Shown here piece after piece: positions 28,732 through 42,160 of a stretch of 43,725 bases of DNA. The notes under the pieces were generated by a model. That model saw only the letters and a program-made list of their open reading frames with translations. It ran no database searches and was not told the origin of the DNA. The DNA comes from Exiguobacterium sp. J17977. Its GTDB lineage: Bacteria; Bacillota; Bacilli; Exiguobacteriales; Exiguobacteriaceae. Numbering within the stretch: the stretch's first letter is position 1; every line of letters begins with the position of its first letter. The stretch spans positions 1 to 43,725 of the forward strand of contig NZ_JAEQBB010000012.1 of the NCBI RefSeq assembly GCF_018616375.1. The letters are read 5' to 3'. The position numbers were made by a program, and so were the translations under genes.

Positions 28732-29556
28732 TCACTTTAAGAATTGTTCGACGTTTCCACGCGAAATCGTGACGAGACCTTCATCCGAGTCGACGTTCGT
28801 CAATTTCATTAAACTGACGTATTCGCTCACCATTTTCTTCTCGGCGCCTTCTGCTTCCATCAGTACGCCGACACCGGCAAGGTTCGCTTCGAACTCGTTC
28901 AAGAGACTCATCATCCCGCGAATCGTTCCGCCAGCTTTCATGAAATCGTCAATCAACAGCACGTTCGCGCCACGTGGCAAACTGCGACGCGCGAGCGCCA
29001 TCGTGCGAATCGCCTTCGACGAACCAGAGACGTAGTTGATACTCACGGTCGAACCTTCGGTGACGCGACTATCGGACCGAACGATGACAAACGGTACCCC
29101 GAGTTGCTCGGCGACAGCGTAAGCGAGCGGAATCCCTTTCGTCGCGATCGTCATGACGACATCGACTTTCCGATCGGCGAATACCGAGGCGAAGACTTGG
29201 CCCATCGGCTTCACTTGCCGCGGGTTACCGAGGACGTCTGTCAAATAGAGATAGCCTCCCGGAAGCAACCGTTCTGGCTTCGACAACTGTTCACATAGCC
29301 CGTCAATCATCGAGAGCGACTTGTCTTTGCTCCATCCTGGGATGAACATGACGCCACCGGCCGCTCCCGGCACCGTGACCAGTTTACCTGTGCCATCGTG
29401 GGCCAACATTTCACTGACGATGACCAAATCTTCACTGATGGATGACTTGGCTGCTTTATAACGACTCGAAAACATTGATAACGAGACGAGCTGGTGCGGA
29501 TGGTCCAGCAAATAACGGGTCATATCGACGAGACGACCACTTCTACGAATTTTCAT
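28732..29556 (-). CDS. purR: Purine operon repressor PurR
   Basis: Represses purine genes; PRPP releases it from DNA. An N-terminal winged helix (about 1-70; RRSGRLVDMTRYLLDHP, SKSSISEDL-like segment) precedes a phosphoribosyltransferase-fold domain with the PRPP loop VLLIDDFMKAGGT (about 198-210). 274 residues, standard for the Gram-positive PurR, not the LacI-type one. ATG at 29556 behind GAAGGGGAA. Its promoter carries a 7-bp inverted repeat that may be an autoregulatory PurBox pair. Confidence 0.96.
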   Translation of the reverse strand: MKIRRSGRLVDMTRYLLDHPHQLVSLSMFSSRYKAAKSSISEDLVIVSEMLAHDGTGKLVTVPGAAGGVMFIPGWSKDKSLSMIDGLCEQLSKPERLLPGGYLYLTDVLGNPRQVKPMGQVFASVFADRKVDVVMTIATKGIPLAYAVAEQLGVPFVIVRSDSRVTEGSTVSINYVSGSSKAIRTMALARRSLPRGANVLLIDDFMKAGGTIRGMMSLLNEFEANLAGVGVLMEAEGAEKKMVSEYVSLMKLTNVDSDEGLVTISRGNVEQFLK

Positions 29557-29585
29557 ACGGATTCCCCTTCACTTCTTCAATAATA

Positions 29586-29632
29586 GACGAATGTTCTAAA
29601 CAGAATATATCACTCTCATTCGTGTTTGTTCA
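29586..29632 (-). promoter_or_regulatory. purR promoter and possible PurBox pair
   Basis: Minus strand TTGAAC (29632-29627), 18-nt spacer, TATATT (29608-29603). A perfect inverted repeat ACGAATG (29586-29592 and complement at 29616-29622) with 23-nt spacing surrounds the -10. The core CGAA(T/C) resembles PurBox half-sites, suggesting PurR autoregulation; this is inference. Confidence 0.65.
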
Positions 29633-30493
29633 ATGTTTTTTGCCGAGAATCCGAACGACGAACACTTCAGGACAAAATCCTTTCAGTCCGTTATAGACAC
29701 GATGTGCTTTTTGTTCATGCTCAATCAGTGCGAAGACGGTCGGACCGCTTCCACTCATGAGCACCCCATCCGCCCCGCAGTGGAGCATCGTCTCTTTGAT
29801 TTGACGAACTTCGGGATGCAGTTCGAGCGTGACCGCCTCGAGGGCATTGCCGAGGTTTTCGCAGATGCCGTCAAAATCACGATCACGTATCGCCGTCACC
29901 ATCGCCTCGGTGTTCGGATGCACAATCTTCTCCATCTCTACGGCGCGATAGACGTCGGCCGTCGATACGCCGATTTTCGGTTTCGCCAAGACGACGTAAC
30001 ACGGTGGCGGTGACGGGATCGTCTCCAACTGCTCACCGCGTCCGCGCGCGATAGCCGTTCCGCCCATGACACAAAACGATACGTCCGACCCGACGGCAGC
30101 TCCAAGTTCGGCCAACTGTTCTAACGACAGACCGAGATCGAACAGGTCGTTCATTCCGCGGAGCGTCGCAGCAGCGTCACTCGACCCGCCAGCCAACCCC
30201 GCCGCGACCGGAATCTGCTTATCCAATACGATTTCGACACCTTGCTTGATATTGAATCGCTTCCGCAACAACTCGGCCGCACGATACGCCAAGTTCCGAT
30301 GGTCATTCGGCACATAGGCATGTTCAGATTGAATCCGAATCTCATCTGTATCCAGGACGGTCAATTCCAGTCGATCCGATAAATCCACTGTCGTCATTAC
30401 CATTTCTACTTCATGATAGCCATCTGCCCGCTTCCCGAGGACGTCAAGCGTCAAATTGATTTTTGCCGGCGCTTTCACACTGATCGTGCGCAT
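29630..30493 (-). CDS. ispE: 4-diphosphocytidyl-2-C-methyl-D-erythritol kinase
   Basis: GHMP kinase of the non-mevalonate isoprenoid (MEP) pathway. The start [21 protein letters not shown], the ATP loop [15 protein letters not shown] and C-terminal [12 protein letters not shown] are diagnostic. 287 residues from the ATG at 30493, with AAGGGTG 6 nt upstream; earlier in-frame codons run into the spacer. It follows veg by 100 nt, where B. subtilis has sspF, which is absent. Confidence 0.96.
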   Translation of the reverse strand: MRTISVKAPAKINLTLDVLGKRADGYHEVEMVMTTVDLSDRLELTVLDTDEIRIQSEHAYVPNDHRNLAYRAAELLRKRFNIKQGVEIVLDKQIPVAAGLAGGSSDAAATLRGMNDLFDLGLSLEQLAELGAAVGSDVSFCVMGGTAIARGRGEQLETIPSPPPCYVVLAKPKIGVSTADVYRAVEMEKIVHPNTEAMVTAIRDRDFDGICENLGNALEAVTLELHPEVRQIKETMLHCGADGVLMSGSGPTVFALIEHEQKAHRVYNGLKGFCPEVFVVRILGKKH

Positions 30494-30593
30494 ATCGTTC
30501 ACCCTTCCCATGTATCTCCTGTTCGCCATTGTACCGTAAACGAGCGCACAAAAAAAGAAGCAGCTGCCAATGCATCCGCCCCTCATTTATCGT

Positions 30594-30830
30594 TCAATTG
30601 CTGAATTCAATTTTAACTGTATCCGTTAGGACATCAGCGTAGCTATATGAGACACGTTCCACGTTATGGTGATCTTCATCCAATTTGACGACGAACACCG
30701 CGGGATACGTCTCAACGAGCGTTCCAAACCGAGTAACGACTTTCTTACGACCGCCGTTTGCTTTCAACGTCAATCGTTCTCCAACATGCGATTCGAGTTT
30801 CTGTCTGATTTCTTGCAACGTCTTTGGCAT
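30594..30830 (-). CDS. veg: Veg family protein
   Basis: A 78-residue protein matching B. subtilis Veg (RLTLKANGGRKKV, ETYPAVFVVKLDEDHHNVERVSYSYADVLT). B. subtilis Veg stimulates biofilm genes; its biochemical activity is not established. ATG at 30830 with GAGGTG 6 nt upstream. Two promoter elements precede it, consistent with the strong expression known for veg. The protease gene yabG, next to veg in B. subtilis, is absent. Confidence 0.95.
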   Translation of the reverse strand: MPKTLQEIRQKLESHVGERLTLKANGGRKKVVTRFGTLVETYPAVFVVKLDEDHHNVERVSYSYADVLTDTVKIEFSN

Positions 30831-30851
30831 ACGCTTCACCTCACTGTTACA

Positions 30852-30857
30852 AGTATA
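30852..30857 (-). promoter_or_regulatory. veg proximal promoter (extended -10)
   Basis: TGTTATACT on the minus strand, an extended -10 about 25 nt from the veg start codon; the -35 region is A/T-rich without consensus. Confidence 0.5.
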
Positions 30858-30887
30858 ACACATTCAGAAATGAAAATAAAGATTAAT

Positions 30888-32340
<1,453 letters not shown>

Positions 32341-32348
<8 letters not shown>

Positions 32349-33654
32349 CATCGGTTCCTTCTTTCTCTTCTTGCTTCGGGATGACCCAAATCGTGAGTGG
32401 CTGACGCCCAAACGTCACCGCCTCTTCTTTTGAGTCCATCATCACATCGATTTTATTGCCTTTGATGGCACTGCCTGTGTCCAAGGCAATCGCCATGCCA
32501 AACCCTTCGACGTAAACGCGTGTGCCGAGTGGGATGATGGCTGGATCGACCGCGATGATTCGCATGCCTTCATACAGAATCGTGTCCGTCACATCGTAAC
32601 CGCTGCGCGTCAGCACCCTGCCGTCAAACGTGATTGTATCTTCTGCATTGTTCGTATACGCCGTCGCCTCGACGAGAAGCTGTTTCGCAGAGGTGAAATC
32701 TAAGACATCCTCGGCTCGAGGCGTCTCTTCGATTTTAATCTCCGCTTCCTCTCGAAACGGGCTCGACGGTTCAGACGTTGCCGTCGCCTCTTGCTTTTGC
32801 TCTGTTTCTTGGCTCGCTTCTGGTTCAGCTACGACCTTCGTTCCAAGTTTTATGATTTGAGGGCGCACGGTTCGCAGCGTTTCCACGCTCGTTTCGGTCC
32901 GATTTGTAATTGTACCATTTTCCACTGTCAGTGCATACCGCGTCCGTTCGAGTCCAGGGACGCCGACTTGAACGATCTCGGTTTCTCCGAGCGCAAGCGT
33001 GTCATCCTCTTCTCTGACGATCTCAAACGGGATGAGCCGACTTTCATACTGCACGACGTCCCGACTCACGTTGACTGTAATCGTCATCCCGTCTCGTACT
33101 GGTGTCGTCAGAGCCGGTTCGACGGTATCTTTGTCGGAAACCTTCACATTCGCCTCCTGTAGCGCCTGCTCGACAGTTTGAGCCATCGTATACATCGTCT
33201 TCGCCTCGTCGCCGACAATGACATCGAGGACGACGACAGGCTGATACCGGATGGTCATGCCTGATGTGATTGGGGTGCGGACGCCCGGGTACACATCGCC
33301 CCCGTCACGGACACTCACCCCGTAACGAAGCAACACGTCTTCGACAGTCCGTTCACGCGTCTCAATCGTTTCGGTTTGTCCGTAACCGATCTGGAGCGAG
33401 ACGGTACGGGCCCGCTCGATTTGAATGACTCGGTCGAGTGGAATGTCCGCACTCAAGGCCGGTGTCACGACGTCTGCCTCGTCGATGACGATTCCCGTCT
33501 CTTCAAGCACGTCTAACACCGACTCGCCCCGACTCTCATGCACCATCGTCACTCCGTCATCGATGATGGTGACAGGTTCTGGTTGCATCGCCATATAGGC
33601 GAACACAGCGGTAGCGACGATGCCGAGACTTAATACGATTCGTCTGAACATCAT
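32341..33654 (-). CDS. yabE: Cell-wall protein with DUF348, G5 and 3D domains (YabE/Rpf-like)
   Basis: Exported 437-residue protein. An N-terminal membrane segment (about 5-22) is followed by three DUF348-type repeats (about 27-68, 84-125, 140-185) and a G5 domain (about 196-275). An acidic low-complexity linker comes next, then a C-terminal 3D domain (about 328-427) with the Asp motif ALDTGSAIKGNKID. The architecture matches B. subtilis YabE and resembles actinobacterial Rpf factors; 3D domains are lytic transglycosylase-like, so wall cleavage is inferred. ATG at 33654 overlaps the tatD stop (ATGA). Confidence 0.92.
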
Positions 33655-34418
33655 GGAAGACGGAACAGGCGCTTCGCGTTAGCGGTCGTCGCCTCAGCAA
33701 GTGCGTCGTAAGACATGTCACGTAGCGATGCAATCTCTTCGGCGACATACGTGACGTAAGCCGGTTCGTTCCGCTTGCCACGGAACGGCGTTGGCGTTAA
33801 ATACGGACAGTCTGTCTCTACGAGGAGTCGATCAAGCGGGACTTGTTGCGCCACCGCTTTCGGTACTTTCGCATTCTTGAACGTCACCGGTCCTCCAAGC
33901 GAAATATAGAAGTTCAAACGCAGACAGCGCTCCAACAATTCGACGGACATGCTGTAACTATGGAACACACCACCGACCTCTTCGGCATGTTCTTCCTCTA
34001 AAATGTCGAGTACGTCGGCGGTCGCTTCCCGATTGTGAATCACAATCGGCATGTTCGTCCGCTTCGCAATGGCGATTTGTTGCCGGAACACACGTTGTTG
34101 GACATCTTTCGGCGATTTATCCCAATGATAGTCGAGCCCGATCTCCCCGAGCGCCATCACTTTCGGATGATCCATCAATGTCTCGATTCTCGCCAAGTCG
34201 GCCTCCGTGCAGTCGATGGCGTCGACCGGGTGCCAGCCGACAATCGCGTAAATGTCTTCATACGTTTCCGCGAGCTCGATCGCACGCGTGATGGTCGGAT
34301 TGTCGAACCCGACGACGAGCATCGGGGAAACGCCAGCAGCACGAGCCCGTTCAATCGTCGCTTCGACGTCTTCATTGAACTGTTCTGCATTGATATGGGT
34401 ATGTGTATCAATCAACAT
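33651..34418 (-). CDS. yabD: TatD family metal-dependent DNase
   Basis: TIM-barrel hydrolase; TatD proteins act as 3'-5' DNA exonucleases in repair or as D-aminoacyl-tRNA deacylases in some species. Metal ligands are in IDTHTHIN (His6, His8), GEIGLDYH, VIHNREA, FHSYS and the Asp of VETDCPYLTP. 255 residues from the ATG at 34418, directly behind AAGGAGG; an upstream extension has no site. Same metG-tatD-yabE-rnmV-rsmA order as in B. subtilis. Confidence 0.94.
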   Translation of the reverse strand: MLIDTHTHINAEQFNEDVEATIERARAAGVSPMLVVGFDNPTITRAIELAETYEDIYAIVGWHPVDAIDCTEADLARIETLMDHPKVMALGEIGLDYHWDKSPKDVQQRVFRQQIAIAKRTNMPIVIHNREATADVLDILEEEHAEEVGGVFHSYSMSVELLERCLRLNFYISLGGPVTFKNAKVPKAVAQQVPLDRLLVETDCPYLTPTPFRGKRNEPAYVTYVAEEIASLRDMSYDALAEATTANAKRLFRLP

Positions 34419-34436
34419 GATGGTTCCTCCTTGTAT

Positions 34437-34463
34437 AGACAAAGAGGGAGACCGAAGTCTCCC
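34437..34463 (-). terminator. Hairpin after metG
   Basis: Minus strand GGGAGAC-TTCG-GTCTCCC (arms 34446-34452 and 34457-34463), a UUCG-type tetraloop hairpin just past the metG stop. The following tract is TCTTTG, so termination may be partial with read-through to tatD. Confidence 0.65.
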
Positions 34464-34471
34464 CCAAACAA

Positions 34472-36526
<2,055 letters not shown>

Positions 36527-36653
36527 TTATCTCATAAAATATGTTCCAAAAAAACCCTTTCTTTGTTTCAGGTCCTAACTTTCGGGGAATTTTAGGTATA
36601 TATCGCTCCTACATCGTCATTTTTCGAAAATGTAGATTTCCAATAGTAAGCAG

Positions 36654-36682
36654 TTGACTGCAATTGGAAAGTTTAGTATGCT
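36654..36682 (+). promoter_or_regulatory. abrB promoter
   Basis: TTGACT (36654-36659), 17-nt spacer, TATGCT (36677-36682). The leader is about 75 nt and ends in a strong GGAGGAGG ribosome site at 36746-36753. Confidence 0.8.
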
Positions 36683-36762
36683 TTTTGCTGTAGTAACATT
36701 GTCGAATTTTGACGACTCATGTCACCAAGAGATTTCGACACCATTGGAGGAGGAAACACAAA

Positions 36763-37056
36763 ATGAAATCTACAGGTATCGTACGGAAAGTTGATGAGCT
36801 CGGTCGTGTCGTCATTCCAATCGAATTGCGCCGCACACTCGGGATTGCTGAGAAAGATGCACTTGAAATCTACGTCGACAACGATCAAATCGTGTTGAAA
36901 AAATACAAACCGAACATGACTTGCCAAGTGACGGGCGAAGTATCAGATGACAACTTCAAGTTGGCTGACGGTAAATTGATCCTTTCACCAGAAGGCGCAC
37001 AACGCGTTCTCGTCGAGTTGAAAAACATGCTCGAAAACTACTACAGCGAAGAGTAA
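36763..37056 (+). CDS. abrB: AbrB family transition-state regulator
   Basis: Global DNA-binding regulator; the only plus-strand gene here. 97 residues: the swapped-hairpin N-terminal DNA-binding fold (STGIVRKVDELGRVVIPIEL, about 3-22, then RRTLGIAEKDALEIYV) and a C-terminal dimer domain with TCQVTGEVSDDN and the EGAQRVLVEL segment. Close to B. subtilis AbrB, which represses stationary-phase genes and is itself controlled by Spo0A. Here the organism appears not to sporulate, so its regulon is open. ATG at 36763, 9 nt after GGAGGAGG. Confidence 0.96.
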   Translation: MKSTGIVRKVDELGRVVIPIELRRTLGIAEKDALEIYVDNDQIVLKKYKPNMTCQVTGEVSDDNFKLADGKLILSPEGAQRVLVELKNMLENYYSEE

Positions 37057-37085
37057 GCAAGGAATTCCTTGCTTACTCTTTTTTG
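37051..37085 (+). terminator. Shared terminator of abrB and rsmI
   Basis: A perfect 12-bp stem GAGTAAGCAAGG/CCTTGCTTACTC (37051-37062 with 37067-37078) and AATT loop. It includes both the abrB and rsmI stop codons and is followed by six T on the plus strand. On the minus strand the tail is poor, so it works best for abrB. Confidence 0.9.
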
Positions 37086-37942
37086 TCGACTTGATGATAC
37101 GCGTCATACACTTCACTCCGTGACAGACCCCGCTCTTTAGCGGCTTGTTTAATGGCGGCGTTTGGTTTTAAGCCGTCCTCAATGTAACGGTCGACGTGCT
37201 CGAGGGGCGATAGCACCTCCCACCAGTCATGCGTCGGTGCCGCTTCCGTCGATCCTTCCACCATGACGACGAATTCGCCGCGTACTTCACCTTCGCACCA
37301 GACAAGCGCTTCTTCTACCGTCCCTCGTAAAAACTCTTCAAACGTTTTCGTCAACTCTCGTCCGAGAACGAGTTGCCGATTGCCGAACACATCTTGAATC
37401 CCGGTCAGCATCTCTTTCAACCGATGTGGCGCTTCATAGAAAATGATGGTGCCCGGTTCATATTGTAAGGATGACAACACATCGAGCCGTTCTTTCTTTT
37501 TGCGTGGCAAGAATCCATAATACAAAAACCGCTCGGTCGCAAGGCCAGAGGCGACAAGAGCCGTCAACGCTGCGTTCGCTCCAGGGAGCACGACGACGGG
37601 GAGCTTCGCTTGAATGGCCAGCCGCACGAGGTCACTCCCTGGGTCCGAAATCCCTGGCATGCCCGCGTCTGAGACGACGGCGACCGACTTGCCCGCCTCG
37701 ATATCTTCGATTAAGCGTGGGCCACTCACGTGCTTATTGTGCTCATGGTAGCTGACCAGTTTCGTCTCGATACCGAAATGGCGACAGAGTTTCATCGTTT
37801 GGCGCGTGTCTTCGGCCGCAATCAAATCGACTTCTCCTAGAATCCGAACCGCCCGATACGTCATGTCTTCTAAATTTCCAATCGGCGTCGGCACAACATA
37901 GAGCGTGGGCCCATCAGTCTGATAACTTTTCTGTGAGTTCAT
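37073..37942 (-). CDS. rsmI: 16S rRNA cytidine-1402 2'-O-methyltransferase
   Basis: Ribose-methylates C1402 in the ribosomal decoding centre. Tetrapyrrole-methylase fold: LYVVPTPIGNLEDMTYRA near the start, AAEDTRQT, SDAGMPGISDPG, PGANAALTALVASG and YEAPHRL. 289 residues. ATG at 37942 with GGAGGGA upstream, overlapping yazA by 29 nt. It ends within the terminator shared with convergent abrB. Confidence 0.96.
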   Translation of the reverse strand: MNSQKSYQTDGPTLYVVPTPIGNLEDMTYRAVRILGEVDLIAAEDTRQTMKLCRHFGIETKLVSYHEHNKHVSGPRLIEDIEAGKSVAVVSDAGMPGISDPGSDLVRLAIQAKLPVVVLPGANAALTALVASGLATERFLYYGFLPRKKKERLDVLSSLQYEPGTIIFYEAPHRLKEMLTGIQDVFGNRQLVLGRELTKTFEEFLRGTVEEALVWCEGEVRGEFVVMVEGSTEAAPTHDWWEVLSPLEHVDRYIEDGLKPNAAIKQAAKERGLSRSEVYDAYHQVDKKE

Positions 37943-38192
37943 TACTCGTTCCCTCCATCAATTGCTGTTTTTGAGCCCGCGTGAGTTGTTTGATGGACCA
38001 TTCATACTGCATGGCTTCGCGTTTGGTTGCAAACGACCTGACATATCGCAACGTCACCGGGAGGCGAGCTCGTGTATATTTCGCACCTTTGCCGTTGTTA
38101 TGCACTTCCATCCGCTTCTCCACATCCGTCGTATATCCGGTATAGTACGTGCCATCGTTGCACTCGAGGATATAGGCAAAGTGCTTACGCAT
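37914..38192 (-). CDS. yazA: GIY-YIG domain protein (YazA/UPF0213)
   Basis: A 92-residue protein that is essentially one GIY-YIG nuclease-type domain (FAYILECNDGTYYTGYTTDVEKR, then HNNGKGAKYTRARLPV). UvrC and SLX1 share the fold, but members this short have no settled function; DNA or RNA cleavage is inferred. ATG at 38192 overlaps the trmN6 stop by 8 nt and has only a weak ribosome site, so translation is likely coupled. Confidence 0.92.
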   Translation of the reverse strand: MRKHFAYILECNDGTYYTGYTTDVEKRMEVHNNGKGAKYTRARLPVTLRYVRSFATKREAMQYEWSIKQLTRAQKQQLMEGTSNELTEKLSD

Positions 38193-38919
38193 CGAGGATT
38201 GCCCGCATGTCGCTCGTATACGTGTCATCTTCCTCATAAACGACAAACGGAGGTAAGATTGTGAGCCCTGCTTTTCCATCTTTCGACCCCTCTATTAACA
38301 ATGTGTTCGCGTCTCGACCTTGCTTCGGATAAACGAGTTGCATTCGTTTCGGTTCAATCCGATACGCCCGCATGAGCGTCAGAATGTCAAGCAATCGTTC
38401 CGGACGATGGACGAAGGCCACCTTCCCACCCGGTTTGACGAGTTGACTGGCTGAACGGATACAGTCTTCTAACGTGCACAGGACTTCATGGCGTGCAATC
38501 GTATGATGTTCATTTTGATTGCGCAGCGATGTCTCGTTCGCCAAAAAATAAGGGGGATTGCACGTGACGACATCGTAACGGGCATGACCTAATTGACTGG
38601 CAGCGGTTTTCACGTCCCCTTCAACGATATTAAGCCTCCCGTCCAACTCGTTGATGGCAATGCTTCGATTGGCCATGTCGACGAGGCGAGGTTGGATTTC
38701 AACACCCGTGATCGTCCCTTTCGTTCGATATGATAAAAAGAGCGGAATCGCCCCCGTGCCGGCGCACAAATCGACGAGCTTTCCTTTTTGAATCGGCACC
38801 CATACAAATTCGGCGAGTAATACGGCATCCAATGAAAATGAAAAAACGTCATCACTTTGAATGATTTTGCCGGGACGCCCTAACAAATCATCAAGACGTT
38901 CACCTTGTTTAACAGTCAC
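38185..38919 (-). CDS. trmN6: tRNA1(Val) adenine-37-N6-methyltransferase (TrmN6/YabB)
   Basis: Rossmann-fold methyltransferase with the SAM motif LVDLCAGTGAIPL and the N6-adenine signature CNPPYF, followed by the region RHEVLCTLEDCIRSA. 244 residues. The E. coli homologue modifies A37 of tRNA-Val; the substrate here is inferred from family and from the rsmI neighbour. GTG start at 38919 behind GGAGGG (7 nt); an ATG within that site opens a three-codon frame and is not used. Confidence 0.93.
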   Translation of the reverse strand: MTVKQGERLDDLLGRPGKIIQSDDVFSFSLDAVLLAEFVWVPIQKGKLVDLCAGTGAIPLFLSYRTKGTITGVEIQPRLVDMANRSIAINELDGRLNIVEGDVKTAASQLGHARYDVVTCNPPYFLANETSLRNQNEHHTIARHEVLCTLEDCIRSASQLVKPGGKVAFVHRPERLLDILTLMRAYRIEPKRMQLVYPKQGRDANTLLIEGSKDGKAGLTILPPFVVYEEDDTYTSDMRAILDA

Positions 38920-38944
38920 GCCATTTCCCTCCTACATAACGTAC

Positions 38945-38979
38945 AAAGGCGACGGACGGGAATACCCCCGTCTATCGCC
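38945..38979 (-). terminator. Hairpin after yabA
   Basis: Minus strand GGCGATAGACGGG paired with CCCGTCCGTCGCC (13 bp with one or two mismatches; arms 38948-38960 and 38967-38979), then TTTGTAC. Termination looks moderate. Confidence 0.65.
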
Positions 38980-38984
38980 CCTTA

Positions 38985-39320
38985 TTAATGTTTATTTAGC
39001 ATCGACATGCAGAAGAGACAGTCTCCGTCTTTTCTAACTTGTCCATAGTGCAAATTACAAATGTGAAATCCTTCTTGGTATAACGCCGCCAGATTGTTCT
39101 GTCCTTTTCCGGACAACGCAATTTGAGGATCCCCATCAGGCGTCTCGACTTCTGCAAGTTGCTCCACTTTTTCACGCAAATGATGGTTTTCGAGATACAT
39201 GTGTTGGTTTTCTTCGAGCAAATAGGCGAGTTGCTCTTTGAGCACCCCTAAATGCTCCGTCAACAATTGCATTTGTTGCTCGATCGCATCGACCCGCATC
39301 ATGACTTCCTTTTTATCCAT
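38985..39320 (-). CDS. yabA: Replication initiation control protein YabA
   Basis: Negative regulator of DnaA that ties initiation to the sliding clamp DnaN. An N-terminal leucine-zipper helix (about 5-60) forms the tetramer. The C-terminal zinc domain holds His86, Cys88, His91, Cys101 and Cys104 (HICNLHY and CLFC). 111 residues from the ATG at 39320, which matches the family start MDKKE; its ribosome site is weak (GGAAAG), and a GTG three codons earlier is possible. Confidence 0.94.
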   Translation of the reverse strand: MDKKEVMMRVDAIEQQMQLLTEHLGVLKEQLAYLLEENQHMYLENHHLREKVEQLAEVETPDGDPQIALSGKGQNNLAALYQEGFHICNLHYGQVRKDGDCLFCMSMLNKH

Positions 39321-39343
39321 TCTTTCCACTGCTCAGCACCCCA

Positions 39344-40174
39344 TCACTGTTTCGACGGTTTTCGTTTGACTGCACCGACCTCGACGAGCTCGTCGATTGT
39401 ATACGTCACAACACGGGTCCGATCGTTCAACTCGACTTGAATCAATTGATCCAAGATATTGAGACCGATGACACGTCCGTCACCTTCTGGAATTTTGATT
39501 CGTTTTCCGACGTCTGGTAAATCCCGTTTCAATTCTTCATACGTATCATTCTCGTATTTCAGACAGCACATGAGACGACCACACACACCGGAGATTTTAT
39601 TCGGATTCAAGGATAAGTTCTGATCCTTGGCCATTTTAATCGATACCGGCTCAAATTCCCCTAAGAACGAGGAGCAGCACAACACACGACCACAAGGCCC
39701 GATTCCGCTCAGCAGTTTCGCTTCGTCCCGAACTCCAATTTGACGGAGTTCGATCCGGGTGCGAAACACACTTGCTAAATCTTTGACGAGTTCCCGAAAA
39801 TCAACGCGCCCCTCTGCCGTGAAATAAAAGATGACTTTATTACGATCAAATGTATACTCAACATCGACTAACTTCATTTCAAGTCGATGTTCACGAATTT
39901 TTTCTTCACAGACGGCGTGAGCGTCAAATGCTGCCAATCGATTGTCTTGAACGATTTCGGCATCTTTTTGATCGGCGACACGAAGGATTGTCTTTAACGG
40001 CAATACTACTTCGTCTTCACCCAGTTGCTTACCAACTTGGACGACTTCACCGTATTCGATGCCTCGTACCGTCTCTACGATGACATGGTCTCCACGTTCA
40101 AGCGTTGCTTCGCCTGGTGAAAAGTAATAGATTTTTCCCGCTTCTTTAAAACGGACTCCGACTACTTCAAGCAC
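39344..40174 (-). CDS. ricT: RicT (YaaT), iron-sulfur component of the RicAFT complex
   Basis: PSP1-domain protein. With YmcA and YlbF it binds Fe-S clusters and helps RNase Y mature mRNAs; in B. subtilis this affects sporulation, competence and biofilm. Cysteine motifs GPCGRVLCC (Cys161, 166, 167) and CGRLMCC (Cys198, 203, 204), plus Cys89, are kept. GVRFKEAGKIYYF and RVDFRELVKDLASVFRTRIE are near-identical to B. subtilis. 276 residues. GTG start at 40174; holB ends 6 nt upstream and its AAGGATAGGAG serves as ribosome site. Confidence 0.95.
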   Translation of the reverse strand: MLEVVGVRFKEAGKIYYFSPGEATLERGDHVIVETVRGIEYGEVVQVGKQLGEDEVVLPLKTILRVADQKDAEIVQDNRLAAFDAHAVCEEKIREHRLEMKLVDVEYTFDRNKVIFYFTAEGRVDFRELVKDLASVFRTRIELRQIGVRDEAKLLSGIGPCGRVLCCSSFLGEFEPVSIKMAKDQNLSLNPNKISGVCGRLMCCLKYENDTYEELKRDLPDVGKRIKIPEGDGRVIGLNILDQLIQVELNDRTRVVTYTIDELVEVGAVKRKPSKQ

Positions 40175-40180
40175 GCTCTC

Positions 40181-41190
40181 CTATCCTTTCTGCAAATCGA
40201 ACGTTAACCGTTCGAACGTTAATTGAGGATTGACGTTTGCCTCAAGCCGTCGAATCGCCTCATGGACAGATTCAATAGCATGGACGATTTTATGAACCGG
40301 ACGATCTTTTACAAACGCGGTATATAGCGCTTGTTCTTTCGTGAACAACTCCGGAACATAGTCTGTTCGCACTTTGAAGTGGAGCGCTTGCTCCAACCAA
40401 TTTCCGAACAGCTCGAGACCGACTCGCAATTCATTCCGTCCTTTAAAATGACCGAGCCATTTTTCTTGGGCGAATAAAAGCAATTCTTGCGGGCGTTTTG
40501 TCAATACTTCAACTAATTGTACCACTAGCCCATACGCCTGTACAAACCAGTCGTTGTGAAGCGCCTCACGCGCGTCTTCGAATTTCGGATATGTCTCTAA
40601 AGCAAGACGCGCTAAATCGCTCGTACATTGCACGTCTGCGACCAACGTTTCCACGAGGCGTTCTCGATCAATCGGTCGAAACACTAAATGCTGAGCCCGC
40701 GAGCGAATGGTTGGTAATAGGAGTTGCGGCTGGGTCGTCACCAAGATGGCCAGTTTCCCAACGCCCGGTTCTTCGAAAAACTTTAAGAGACTGTTGGCCG
40801 CCTGAGGTGTCATTTTATGCGCTTGATGGATGACATATATTTGCCGGTCTCCTTCTGCTCCACGTAGCGACAAGTCGCTCAACAATTGTTGAACTTGTTC
40901 CTTTTTGATACTGGCCCCATCCGGTTCCACTTCCATATAGTCGACGAGGTTGCCCGAATCCATCCGTCTACAGTTTCGACAACTGCCACACGGCTCTACC
41001 CCGTCAGGCGACTCGCAAAAAAGGGATTTTGCAAACAGTTGCGCCGTCTCAATTAAATAAGGTTCATAATCTCCCGAGAAAATATAGGCGTGACCCACCT
41101 TTTGAGCGACAATCGAATTTTCAATGACTTTGGCGATAACCGTTTGAGATTTCCCTAACTCTTGAAAGCTCATATTCGTGACCGTTCCCA

Positions 41191-41191
<1 letters not shown>
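40181..41191 (-). CDS. holB: DNA polymerase III delta' subunit
   Basis: Clamp-loader subunit. RecA-like fold with SHAY-type start (KVGHAYIFSG), the zinc cysteines C59, C68, C71 and C74 (CGSCRNC), PDGASIKKEQVQQL, and the sensor region AANSLLKFFEEP. The P-loop position reads SGDYEPYLIE without the usual GxxGxGK, so ATP binding seems lost, which is common for delta'. 336 residues. The ATG at 41191 overlaps the darA stop (TAATG) with a weak site; an ATG at 41173 is an alternative. B. subtilis yaaR, between darA and holB, is absent. Confidence 0.94.
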
Positions 41192-42158
<967 letters not shown>

Positions 42159-42160
42159 GA

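Noticed and set aside
30540-30593. Terminator after veg
   Set aside because: There is a T-rich tract after GGCAGCTGC on the minus strand, but I could not form a convincing stem; left unannotated.
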